This document shows, one piece after another, positions 20,717-31,886 of a stretch of DNA of 64,000 nucleotides. The DNA is taken from NCBI GenBank assembly GCA_001632435.1, contig KV423942.1:62001-126000 (forward strand), read 5' to 3'. This DNA is from Calocera cornea HHB12733. Lineage: Eukaryota > Basidiomycota > Dacrymycetes > Dacrymycetales > Dacrymycetaceae. The notes under the pieces were generated by a model, which had not been told where the DNA came from, ran no database searches, and was given only the letters and a program-made list of their open reading frames with translations. Position 1 is the stretch's first letter, and the number at the start of each line of letters is the position of its first letter. Both the position numbers and the translations under genes were made by a program.

Positions 20717-21943
20717 ATGGAGTCAAGTTGTGTGATTGCTGCAAACCCGGAGATTGCCGGTATGTAGAGCTGTGCCATGCCGGATGTTGCGCTGATACCA
20801 GAGGACACAGGTATAGGCATCAGGGTCTCCCTCTATGTGCAAACCGTTCTCGTCACTGTCCCGGTCATCCTTGTCTCCTTCGCACCCAAATCGAAGAGCG
20901 GGATTACAGAGAAGCTCTTTGAAGATCTCTCCCTCAACATTGCGACCGTCCTGGTGACAGGGAGCGCCATGCTTGTATCCGCCTTCGTACAAGCGCGACT
21001 ATACGACTTCAGCCTCTATCATGGGCTCATCGTGTTGAATCTCAGCTGGCTGAATGTTCTCACCGTTCTCATGCCGATCAGTGTTGCGGAAATGCGAGGG
21101 GCAAGCGGCAGCGGCTTTCGCATCGGGGCCGTGAAGTCGGCGCCACGAAACATAGGCTTTCTTCTCTATGTCTGCGCGATTGGGGCATATGGGATCTGGC
21201 TCGCCTACCATATGTCCGACTTTGGTTCCTACCCAGACTGCAACTCGTCAGTAGTCTGGGTCGTCTTCGGTCGATCCATTCAAGCCACGGCACCAGGATT
21301 GCGAACATTCCTACTTGTGGTTTCGTCCATGGCAGCGTTCCCCGTGGTGAATATCTACCTCCTGGTACTGGCTACTCTCCTGGCCTTCTTCTTCGCAATG
21401 ATCCCACTTTTTGGCATTTTTTCGCTGCAGAACTGCTTCAGAAGGTCCAGACATGGCGGAAGAGAGGAGTTGGAACATGTGTCGACAGCGACCACATCTC
21501 CAACTCAACGGCCCGTCTGGTCAGCTGCCGCGGCTCGGAAAGCTTCCACAGTCGTCGCTGCGAGCTTCTCCTCAAATAACAGATCGCTTGCCTTTGCCGG
21601 AGCGGTGGCAGTTGCTCCATCCATCATTATCATTGCAAGCACCGAACAGCTCATCGCATTCAACCGCTCACACGTGGAAGATGGCGAAGACGACTGGACC
21701 TTTGGCCAGATCCTGGCACTACTACTCCTGACTCTCCCTCTTTGGCAGGTCGTAAGCCGGATATGGACAGAAATCACGGGAGGTGGCGATGATCCTTCAA
21801 GTACATCGCAAGTGGACGGCAGAGATGAGACGACGGCAGAGTGGGCTTCGCCTAACGCTCTGGAAAAGGGCGAAACATCTGCAGACGAACAAGTGACCAC
21901 CTCGGCAATTTCCTTACCGTCCCCGCCGCTCATTCCATCCTAA
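20717..21943 (+). CDS. multi-pass membrane protein of unknown function, paralogue 2
   Basis: Exon 20717-20759 (MESSCVIAANPEIAG) joins 20811-21943 at IGIRVSLYVQ, for 391 residues. It lies 278 nt downstream of paralogue 1 on the same strand. It has the same hydrophobic profile as paralogue 1, with LVTGSAMLVSAFVQARLYDFSLYHG, LNLSWLNVLTVLMP, APSIIIIASTEQLIAFN and DDWTFGQILALLLLTLPLWQV. A longer loop (about residues 235-285, Ser/Thr/Arg-rich) and a long acidic C-terminal tail distinguish it. It is probably a fungal-specific membrane family; function unknown. Start and intron are fixed by comparison with the other two family members. Confidence 0.85.
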
Positions 21944-22394
21944 CCTGACCTGCCATTCCCCTAATGCCGTGTCGTCGCAAGCTAGGGTCGTTGCAATTGG
22001 GGTGATGACGTGATGTTGTCTATCTGATCATGCTCTCAGACAGACACATCCCGGTTATCAAGGAAGCTTCACACATTCGTCAAATCCCCTCTGTATTCTT
22101 AATATGATTCTCTCTCGAAAGAAAACGCAAAGGTCGTCCTTCAACTTCAACCCTCCAGCCAATAAGTGGGACAGAGTTGCAACGTGCGAGTGACGCCGTG
22201 CCGATCATCAACTCAGTTATATCACCGACCTGTCGGACTGCAGCGACCAAGTGCAACGCAAGCACATATTCATAAATAATGCAATTGATGAAACCTCAAC
22301 CCGCAGGTTGATCCACTACAGAACCGATACATAATACGTCCGATTTGGTATACTTTGCGCTCGGGCACTCCACATGCACCGTTTCAGTGCCACG
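21944..22394. other. convergent intergenic region, nothing recognised
   Basis: This is 3' flank of the membrane protein gene and of the calpain-like gene. No coding or RNA feature was seen. Confidence 0.4.
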
Positions 22395-25300
22395 TTATAG
22401 TCGCGTCTCGGCGGCAATCTTAGCCGCTGCGTCCTTGGAGTACACGCGTAGGAGCAGAAACACCGAGTCTGCGTTCTGCCCGAACATTAGCCCCATGTGT
22501 GCGGTAACGACGCGGCGCAGATGGCCTGAAATGGGAAGGAAGCAGGTGCTCACCACGCGGTCTTCGTCCTTAGCGGCCTTCTCCTCCTCCTCGGCGGTCG
22601 TGCGGTCGTCCGCTGCGTCCTTCGCCTCAGCTGCGTTCTGCGGCTCTTCCTCGTTATCATTATCGTCATCATCGGCACCTGCTGGATCCGCTTTCTTGTC
22701 GGCAGGGACGCTGTCAATATCGGCTCGCTCCTCAGCCGGCATCCCAATCCCCGAAGCTTCCGTTTGCGTCCCCTCGGTCTTGGTCATTCTCGAATCCCCG
22801 TTAACGGTCTTCTCGCCATTCTGCGCCCCTTCAGATTGCACCCCGGTTTCCTCCTTCCCGTTCCCTTTCTTGTCCATAAGCTCAGCAGGTGGTTCGTCCA
22901 GTGCAAACGTAGTCGTCTTTGGGCTTTCGCTGATTGTCACCTTCTTCTCCTCCTCATTCTTCTTCTCCGGCTCTGGTCTGGGCTCGGGTTCCAGCAGTTT
23001 GCCCGTGACGATGTCGATCTTGGGAATCTTGCTCAGCGGCCTGCCATCGTAAACAGCGCTAGGCGGGCTGAGCCACTCCGCCTTAGACTCAGTCCTATCG
23101 TAGTTTGGTGCAAGGCTGCGGGACTCCATGAGCTTTGCATGGACGCGGTAGAGCTTTGCGTCCGACGAGTCTCGGTTGTCCAGGTAGTCCTTATTGCGGA
23201 AGGCGAACCGGTCGAGTCGGACGTGTACCTGGATCACAGTGGATGAGGAGAACCAGAGGTATAGGAGGCCGACGACGTACAATATACTCTCCGGGCTCGA
23301 GATTCTTGAACTCGACCGTGACCGAGCGCTTCCCATACCATCCCTTCTCAGACCTCGCGAGGTAGTCCTTCTCGCCGGCGCGGAACACCTGCTTAGCGAT
23401 CAGGCCGGAAGATAGATGCAGACAGGATGGATCCCACCCTGAACTCGAGACTCCACCTCAGGTAGCCTTCGAGCCCTTTAAAGTATCGGCTGTCGTGCTG
23501 CGATAGGACGAAAATCGCGGGAGAACAATCGGTGATCTTCACAGTAACTGCACTCAGGTTAGAGCGAGCCAGATGCAAGATCGTTCGGCGTACAGCATAC
23601 GTCTCCGAAAGAGGGAGCAGCGGGCCACGGACGGAGCTTTGTCTAATCAAGGCTATCACCAAGTAGCACGCGGTGAAGAGGGGTACAAATTTACCTCGGT
23701 GTGTGCAGAGCTGATGTGCCACGTTTCGTCAAAGAGAAGGCACCGGTCTACGGTTTGCCATACCTGAATCTTTTTGTTAACATGAACTACAGGAGAAAAG
23801 CCTTGTCCTCGCCTTCAAGAAGTCTGTGTACTCTGTTGGAGGGACCGTCAATAAGTCACTTTACATCGCAAAGATACACTGACCCATGATGAAACGGCCG
23901 TCGTTGCCAAACTTGTGATTCAGATCCAACATCCATTGAGGAGTCCATAAATCCGATCCATCTGACCATGGGCCTGTACACACACATGTCAGTCCATGGA
24001 GCTGGAGGTAGCCAGATATCGCGACCTTGCCACTCGCCCTTCTCACCCCAACTATTCAACTACATGAGCCGAGTATAGTGCAGCAATGTTCAAGGCTCAC
24101 GGATTCCTAATGACCAGGAATCTTCGGCCGTGGACTTCTTTCGCCTGGGGCAACAGCAATCAGAAAATGCCTCGAGAATGAACCGAATCCTAAGCACCTC
24201 CAGTATGGAATACGCATGGTTGGCGTACAGGCCATTTAGATCGCCCGCTAAAGAGAGGGTTACACTTTCAAACTGTGGAGTTTCCATTGACACTCACGAT
24301 AGGCCAACTGGATATAGCACGCAAACAAACGATCTTTGTTGGCATGCAACAACTCATCCTCCCAGAACTTGTCCACGTCAAGGATATCCTGAATGTCATG
24401 TTCAGACGAGCCTCTCGGCCGTGATCAACAATGCGCACTTTGACTTTGAACAGTGCAGAGATACCGCCCTAACGCTTCAGATCAGATTGACATGCATGCA
24501 GGGTCGCATTTATACATACTGTTAAGTCTTCAATAGCCTCGCTGAATGATGATCAGCACATCCATCGGCCAATCGCAACATCTGACTGACCCTGTAAAGC
24601 CACCGCTGATGCATTCATAATCCCCATCTATATCAGTGTCTGTCAACGCAAGTGAGTGCCCAGAAAGAGGAAGAAGTCGTACGGCATTTCGCGTAGGCTA
24701 GCCAATGCATGTCAGAAAGAGGTCCGTATCATAGCTAACGGGAGGCCAACCTTTCTCATACAAGGGTACCCATGTCTCATTGGGATCGGACGACGCGGAG
24801 AAGTACAATGCTCGACTGCCTCGCAAGCTGTGATGAGAGATCGGACGGTCAGCTACAACCGGACATCTGCGCTGAAATCTCACTCACTTAGTATCCTCGT
24901 AGAGCTTCCGATTGTTATGCCATTGGTTCTTCTCCCATTCCTCTAGCTCATCATACTGCCTGTTAGCAATGAAAAGCTGACTGGGAGACGTCAAACGGGC
25001 CGTTGAAGGGGTGAGCTATGGTTACGCACTCGTCGATGACTGTCGAACAAAAAGTCAGGGAGACAGTCAACGACTAGAAGGAGGACTGTACCTGTTGTGA
25101 TCCACTGACATACGACCAAAGAGTAAGCAGAGCGCCTGAAGCTGGACAAGCTAGACTTACGTGTCCGTCTCTGAGAACCCAGTTAGCGAGCGTCCAACAC
25201 TAGAGGGTTGGAACATACCTGAAGAAGATGAAACCATACACACCAACCTGCGCATCATAATGTACGCAAAGGCGCTCCAGAAGATGCGGTAGATTTGCAA

Positions 25301-26150
25301 CTACGGCAAGTGCTGAAACAAACCTGGAGCGCGATGCTCAGTGTATGGATCGGACAATCTGAGGGACTTGGTTTACCAGCAGTCTCCAATGGACTGTTGG
25401 GCGTGTTAGAGCTATACATATACACGATTGACGAGACTCACAGCCCCTTGCCGTATGTCATCCGCATTCACGCCATCAACGAAGAGTTTCGGTGCGTTGA
25501 AGATCTTGAGAGAGGAGTTAAGCCAGTCGCTCTGCAAGGTGAAGTCTTGCATACCTCCTGTACTCTCTCCACGGAATAAGGGCTGAACACGTCATCAGGC
25601 GACTCAGGATCCAGCAGACCTTGTAGGCAGATTTTCTGATCGGTCGATATCTAGGTATTCGAGGGTTTGAGCATGAAACCGACAACAGTACAGCGCTCGC
25701 ACATACGTCCCAGCTCTCATCGCGAAAGCGCTTGTTGTTCCTGCGACAGTCTCGAGAAATGCGCTCTACCAGTCTCCTACACTTGTCCTGCACCAGCAGG
25801 AACTCCTCTGTCGCAACTAGCGTGACAGGTGTGGACGCGGTCTCCAAGCCCTGGATTGCTCGGTAGGTGATGGTGTCTTGCCGGCGCGTGCTTGGACGAG
25901 GGCTCAGTACATCCTTGAGCGTAAGCCCTGCCCTCGACAATTGGGACTCGCTAGTGTCGACCTTCGAAGGGATGTCGTTCTCAGTATGATCGTCCCGCAC
26001 AGGACTGCTGGCACCGTAGCCATCCGCAGGATTGATAGGCGCCGGAGGGATCTGAAGGGTAGAGGTCCGTAGAGGCTCGAGCGTCGCCCTAGGTGCACTG
26101 GTCATCCCAGCGTCGATGGGACGAGCAGTCAGCCCGCGGTAGGTTTCCAT
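22395..26150 (-). CDS. calpain-like cysteine protease (family C2) with acidic C-terminal tail
   Basis: The gene is split by many short introns; the exact exon list is approximate. The start at 26150 (METYRGLTARP) is the first in-frame ATG. After a disordered N-terminus come the calpain lead-in CRRLVERISRDCRRNNKRFRD and STDQKICLQGLLDPES, VERVQE joined to IFNAPKLFVDGVNADDIRQGA, then the catalytic Cys in SIGDCW (codon 25379-25381). Further on are VGVYGFIFFRDGHWITTVIDE, the catalytic His in YANHAYSILE (24216-24218), and the Asn in RNPWGEKGEWQGRDIW (24103-24105, split by an intron). C2-like segments follow: DETWHISSAHTE, FVLSQHDSRYFKGLEGYLRW and FRAGEKDYLARSEKGWYGKRS. The tail is rich in Glu/Asp/Lys. 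All three catalytic residues are present, so it is probably an active intracellular protease. The last exon near 22395-22530 is uncertain. Confidence 0.85.
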
Positions 26151-27573
26151 CTGGAGGTTGAGAGACAAGCGGCCAGCAGTGCAGTAGTGCAGCAGGGGCT
26201 CAAGGGGTTGTTGGGACTGGTCTCGGAAATTACGCGTCTGGGCGCCTCTTAAGTATCACATAAGTATCACATGGCCGAGCGCGAAGCCAGTCCCGAAGCC
26301 CTGCAGAAGACAAGGCTATCAGGGAGTCGCAGACGAAGCTGTGCTCCGCATCTACGCGTGGCGGTCTGCCGTTGTCACGCATATAGGCAGATCGATCGTC
26401 CAACAGCTAGGCACACAGCCTAGTGTGCCTCGCTTCGTCTCGTGCTGGAGAGATAGCAACTGAATTGAGTCGGCGGTGTTGCGTAACCAGAGAATCAGAA
26501 AGAGGTGCAACGGCCAGGGACCGTGGGACAACGAACTGTGATTTGGGAAAGGGGCCGAACCACACGCGGTCCGGTCTGGGCGTCGGCATCCGGGGGTCCG
26601 AGAATATTACCGCCGACCTGCATTCCTTCTGCAGTCCGCTGGACGTGCTCAATAGTGGTGCAGATGTGTTCTTCAGACTGGGCCCATCTGCAGACTGATG
26701 ATTCGATCCCTATTCGGTTCCCAAACGGATGTCTATCACCTTCTTCTGGCTGAGTGCAGAGCAACAACACTGAACCCCGGATGCCATACAACGCGACGCC
26801 CGGCATATTGACGGCGTCGCGCAACCACCGCGGCCCCTCGTTGCTCCCAGTCGGGTGTATTTGCTACCGTCTATGGGTCTTTGCTTCCGACGTCATTTGC
26901 CTCCGCGTGCTCCGCCTGCTGCTTCCGCTCTGTTCATGTGCTTCCGCTCTATCCATTGTTCTGTTTGATTACGTTTGGGTGTTTGCTTCCCCCACGCTGT
27001 CTGCTTTCTTTTGGATATTCGCTTCCGTTCGAGGATCTGCCTCCGTCTGAGTGTTTGCTTCCTCTTGGTGAATTGCTTCCGTTCGTCCTCTTTGCTTCCG
27101 TCTCTAGAGCTGCATCCGCCGGGGGATCTACTTCCGTTCAATTAGCTGGCTCCGCTGCTATTTTTGCTTCCGCTATTTACTCCCTCCCTCAACGGAGAAT
27201 AGCGGAGACGAACATTACAGCGGAAGTCAAAGACACAACGGAAGTAAGACAAACCGAGGCAAACCCAACGGAGGAAGTGACTATGTCCACGGAAACAAGC
27301 GATGCGCCAGAAATAGAGGATAGGGGGAACTATGCTGTTCCACGGAAGTAAGCTGAACAGGGGAAGCAAAAACCCTCTGAGCCGGATGCAAAGGTCATGG
27401 ATTGAAAAAGCCTCCTTTCAGGGTCCGGTCCCCAGGACGGCTCCGGCGTATCTTGCACCGAAGCCGGACATAAACCCGGCCCACTCCAACCGTAAGGGTC
27501 CTCCCCTCACACGACAGCAGGACGCACTCAGCTCAGTCGCTATCGCATCCCAACCGCTGTTTATATCATAGAA
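26151..27573. other. divergent intergenic region holding repeat locus B
   Basis: This spacer lies between the divergent calpain-like and dipeptidase genes. Most of it is repeat locus B (26860-27390). No gene was found in the remaining part; short ORFs there read through the repeat. Confidence 0.45.
26860..27390. repeat. 18-bp periodic array with strand switch, locus B
   Basis: In the left part TCCG words start at 27024, 27042, 27060, 27078, 27097, 27115, 27133, 27151 and 27169, an 18-nt period, with looser units from about 26866. Just after 27180 the orientation flips: CGGA words start at 27193, 27203, 27221, 27239, 27269, 27290, 27343 and 27383, partly with the same 18-nt step. The array is therefore a large degenerate inverted repeat of the unit seen at locus A. 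Confidence 0.8.
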
Positions 27574-29315
27574 ATGCCTGCCCCTGCCAAATTTATCAGC
27601 TACATAGACGCCCACAAGGACGCCTTCATCGCCCGTCTGGGCGAGGCTGTCGCGATCCCCTCCGTGTCAGGCGACCCCTCGCACCGGCCCGATGTCATCA
27701 AGATGGCGAGCTACATCAAGAGCCTGCTTGAGCCGCTCGGTGTCAAGGTTGAGCTGAAGGATGTCGGCATGGAGAAGCAGCCAGATGGGACCGAGCTTCC
27801 CTTGCCGCCTGTTGTGTTTGGCACCCTTGGTGCAGATCCGAAGAAGAAGACTGTCCTCCTCTACGCACACTACGACGTGCAGCCGGTGCGTGATCTTGAC
27901 CTTAGCAGATTGTCTCCGGTCACTGACCCAGGCTCTGCGCATGCAGGCACTCGTATCCGATGGCTGGAACACAGATCCATTCACTCTGACACCTGACAAG
28001 GAGGGCCGTCTGTTCGGTCGTGGCTCGACAGACGATAAGGGGCCCCTGATCGCATGGATCAACATCGTCGAAGCGCACGTCAAGCAGGGCATCGAGCTCC
28101 CCGTAAACATCAAGTTCTGCCTGGAGGGCATGGAGGAGAGCGGATCGGAGGGTCTCGACGATCTGATAGAGAAGGAGAAGGATGGGTTCTTTAAGAGCTG
28201 TGACTGTGTGTGCATCTGCGACAACTACTGGATGAACGACCGGACAGTGCGTACATGCACTCTCCTTATCATCTGCAAGCACTGATTGATCAACAGCCGT
28301 GCCTAACTTATGGCGTCCGTGGCATGTCCTACTACCGCATCATTGTCTCCGGCCCCGCTCGCGACCTGCACTCTGGCCTGTTCGGCAACACCGTGCACGA
28401 GCCGATGACCGACCTGATCCTGCTCATGAGCAAGCTCGTCACTCCCTCCGGCGAGATCATGATCCCCGGTCTTGACAAGCTCGTTGCGCCGCTGACCGAT
28501 GCTGAGAAGAAGCGGTATGAGACGATCGACTTTGCTCTGTCCGTGCGTATATACGGTCCAGCCGGATATAGCTTCTGGCTAACGTTCCGTAGGACATCGA
28601 AGAACAGGTTGGGGCGAAGATCGTGCTGTCGGATGACAAGCCTCGCGTGCTCATGGGCCGCATGCGCAACCCGTCCTTGTCGCTGCACGGCATTGAGGGT
28701 GCTTTCTACGGCCCCGGCGCTAAGACGGTCATCCCTGCCAAGGTACAAGGTACGAACTTCCACGGGCCGGTGCCTAGGACGCTCTCTGATACCTGACAAA
28801 GGCAAGTTCTCTATCCGTCTGGTACCGAACATGACACCCGAGAACGTTGATCCGCTCGTGATCAAGTACCTCAGCGATGAGTTTGCCAAACTCAAGACGA
28901 AGAGCACTCTCAAGATTGAGAACATTCACGGCGGCAAGGCTTGGGTGTAAGCACACGTACTTTCGTGCCGGACGACATGTTGATTGCTCCTAGGGCTGAT
29001 CCTGATCACTGGAACTTCCGTGCAGCCATCAAGGCGACGGAGGAGGTGTACAAGAAGAAGCCTGATCTGACAAGGGAGGGCGGTTCCATACCGGTCACAC
29101 TCACGTTCGCGGACGTGCTGGGTCTGAACGTGCTCCTCCTTCCGATGGGGCGTGGAGACGATGGCGCGCACTCGACAAACGAGAAACTGGACACGTACAA
29201 CTACATTGAAGGGGTAGGTTCCTTTTCCCAGTAGCACAGAATCGTTGGCTGATCGCTCGTATTTCAGACAAAGCTGCTGGGCACGTACTTGTATGAGGTG
29301 GCTGTTACTAACTGA
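27574..29315 (+). CDS. DUG1: Cys-Gly metallodipeptidase (M20 family)
   Basis: Seven exons (27574-27885, 27947-28246, 28297-28542, 28593-28749, 28802-28946, 28994-29213, 29268-29315) splice to 475 residues, the normal length. The enzyme cleaves Cys-Gly and other dipeptides in the cytosol and takes part in glutathione turnover. The M20 metal and catalytic blocks are present: [10 protein letters not shown] with H99 and D101, [31 protein letters not shown], and [16 protein letters not shown] near the C-terminus. [15 protein letters not shown] and [12 protein letters not shown] are also family hallmarks. It is transcribed away from the calpain-like gene across repeat locus B. Confidence 0.95.
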
Positions 29316-29384
29316 GGAGTTAGATAGGCGTCGGGTCGCTTCTCAGGTTGGGCAGGTTGTATGAAAATTCAATGTCAAATCAAA

Positions 29385-30428
29385 TCAAGAACTTTGTATT
29401 TTTGTCCAGAATGGATCTGATGCCCAATCGCCCTCGTAACGACAAGCCTCGACGTGACCTGTATCGGACGAGTCGACTCTCTTGAGATACCAGAGCTCCT
29501 TCACTCCCATAGACTGCAGGTATGCGGGAAGGCGATGATAATTCAAGCCCACCGCTTGCGGGCCGTGAGAGTCATCAGATAGGCAGAGCTTCCCGCCAGA
29601 CTCTATGATCAACTGGAGGTCAAAGTCAGCCAATGCCCGCACAATCGTTGTACAGCTCGGCGTACCTTCAGCACATCAGGTCCTGGGTACGACGTCTCCC
29701 ATCCCTTCCTGAACGCCGCCGCGTTGAGTTCGAACAACGCGCCATACTGCACGCCAAACTGCACATTCCGCTTCACTCGCTCCCATACGCCTTCATGATC
29801 TTCGAGCTTCAGATCTGGTTTATAGAGACGACACAGGTCGAAGTGTCCGATAACTTGCGGTTTGAGTCGCGACATGAGCTCGTATTGGTTGTCGAAGTAT
29901 GCGCATAGGAGAGCCGTCACGTTCTCTCGCGCGTCTGTCCCGCCGAAGCTGGAGAGAGCGCGTTCATACGTCGACTCGTCAAAGTCGATCGGTATCTCGT
30001 TCACATGATGCACCGACCCGACGATGTAGTCGATTTGGCGCCCACGTGGTCCAGCGAGAAGTTGAGACGTGCCTTGCAGGTCGAGCTCAGTGATGTATTC
30101 AGTTTCTATGCCAATAAGAAGGTCGATTGAGGATGCATATAGCTCGCGCAGACGATGCGCTTCGGTCAAAAATCGCTCATAGGTGTCTGTCAACGCCGCG
30201 CAGGAGGTGTGTGTATCGACCTGAGGCTCGTGAGCACGTGTTGCAAGATGATCGGGTTGGACGCCGCACCTCCTCTGGGTACAGATCCTGCTCCCGATAC
30301 CGAGGACAATGCTCGCTCAATCCATAGGTTCGAAACCCCTTTTCGATCGCCTTTAGTACCACTTCTTCGAGTGTGCCTTTGGCGTGAGCACAGAACTGGC
30401 CCGAGTGGGAGTGGTGACTATATGGCAT
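29385..30428 (-). CDS. HIS2: histidinol-phosphatase (PHP superfamily)
   Basis: Exons are 30270-30428, 29666-30220 and 29385-29612, giving 313 residues. It dephosphorylates histidinol phosphate, the penultimate stage of histidine synthesis. The PHP metal site is visible: MPYSHHSHSGQFCAHAKG at the start (HSHS), YGLSEHCPRY, LLIGIETEYI, DYIVGSVHHVNEIPIDFD, QVIGHFDLCRLYKPD, ALFELNAAAFRKG and LCLSDDSHGPQAVG. The first in-frame ATG (30428) gives the family start. The second exon begins at VDTHTSCAALTDTYERF after a 49-nt intron. It converges with DUG1, with only 69 nt between the stop codons. Confidence 0.93.
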
Positions 30429-30673
30429 GGGCGCATGCACCCTGCTGTGGGACGGGACCCTTGAATCGGTTGATTGGCGCCAATCTTATACAAACGCCGC
30501 CTCTCACTTTTACATTCAGTTGAACGACATCGGACACCCGTCCACTACCCTCAAAACAACAGGCCGAAGGAGCATTTATCAGAGGAACCTGCTCTGAATC
30601 CTCGTCGAACTTTAACGATAGTGTGGCATGAGGATGTAGTGAAGGTACAGTCTGTAAGTACCCTAAAGCACCA

Positions 30674-31886
30674 TCAGAGCGTTGTCTCGAAATACTTCGA
30701 TCCTTGGATCAACTTACTTCTCATCTCATCGTTCACCATATAAGAACTTTTATATGACAGGATTGACTTGTACTTGCACTGCCGGCTCCTTTTCTTCTCC
30801 AAGATGGCTTCTGCGGCCGAGGTTCCCGTTGCATCTTCCACAGGCGGGTCGACGTTTCTCGGAGAAGCACCTCTTCGTCTTGCTCTGAGCTCTGTCCACG
30901 CCCGGATTATGACTTGCCATATGGGTAGAGCAAGAAGGAGGAGGGCGAGTGTCTGGCCAAAGTTCCAGTCGTCTTCGCCGTCCCCGACATGCTGTTTGTT
31001 GAAAGCAATGGGCTGTTCGGTGGCCACGATGATAATGGATGGAGGGATTGATACTGCGACGAAGACCAAGAGTAGGGTTTGGGAAAGGGGGTAGACGGTT
31101 TGGGAAAGGGAGTAAACGGTTTGGGCGCTTTCCCAAGACCAGTCCTTCATGTCCAGAATATGGGAGAAGACTTGGCGCCCTCTGAATAGCATGAGCGATG
31201 GTAAGGCCGCGATTCCTACCAGGACTTCCAGTGCGAGGGTCACCAGTGCCAGAAAGACGACGTTTCCAAGCCGGAAAGCTGCCATAGAAGATATGGAAAG
31301 GAAGAACGCCCGTGAACCGCTTGCTGTTGCCCCAATGCTACGCCCCAATGCGACCCAAACGATTGAAGAATTGCACTCTGGGAATGCTCCAAAATTAGCG
31401 ATGTCGGAGGATATCCATACACCGTAAACTCCTATGGCACAAGTGTAGAGGATCAAACCGTAAAATGTTGAGACCCTGCCAAACCCAATGTCTTCTTGAC
31501 AATGTCGGAAAAAAAACCACCATCATTGGAAACAATATGGTGAGCATATTCAACCAGCTCAGGTTGAGGACTGGCACCAGCGCATGGTATAGGCTGAGCT
31601 CGTAAACGCGCAGGCGGATCTCAGCAAGGCACTCCCCGTCACCAGTACCGTGGCGATGATGAGATCGATATCTTCGCAGAGTCTGTTCACGAGGCCACCC
31701 TCACGTTCTGATTCTGGGGCGAGCGCGACCAGGAGGACCTGGAGAACGACAAGGACGACTTGGATGTAGAGGGACACTCGTATGCCAATACCTGCTTACG
31801 AGTTTAGTGACCGCCTGTGCGACGTATCAGTCAAGGTGCTGACCAGCTATTTCGGGGTACGCAGGTATTATGCAGGTCGAGTTCAT
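30674..31886 (-). pseudogene. multi-pass membrane protein, paralogue 3, with two frameshifts
   Basis: Exon 31844-31886 (MNSTCIIPAYPEIAG) joins 31791 downwards at IGIRVSLYIQ, exactly as in the two plus-strand paralogues. The frame then breaks twice. Near 31610-31632, TGSALL and YELSLYHALVPVLNLSW lie in different frames and about three residues are missing. At a run of eight A (31509-31516 on the plus strand), one base fewer would restore the frame into DIGFGRVSTFYGLILYTCAIGVYGVW. The rest (SIIIVATEQPIAFN, DDWNFGQTLALLLL) is open to 30674. Either the copy is a young pseudogene or the homopolymer is a sequence error; the first break has no such excuse. Confidence 0.78.

Noticed and set aside
26754..27351. 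ORFs of 98 and 156 codons through repeat locus B
   Set aside because: They are read-through of an 18-bp periodic repeat, which leaves frames open by its period.
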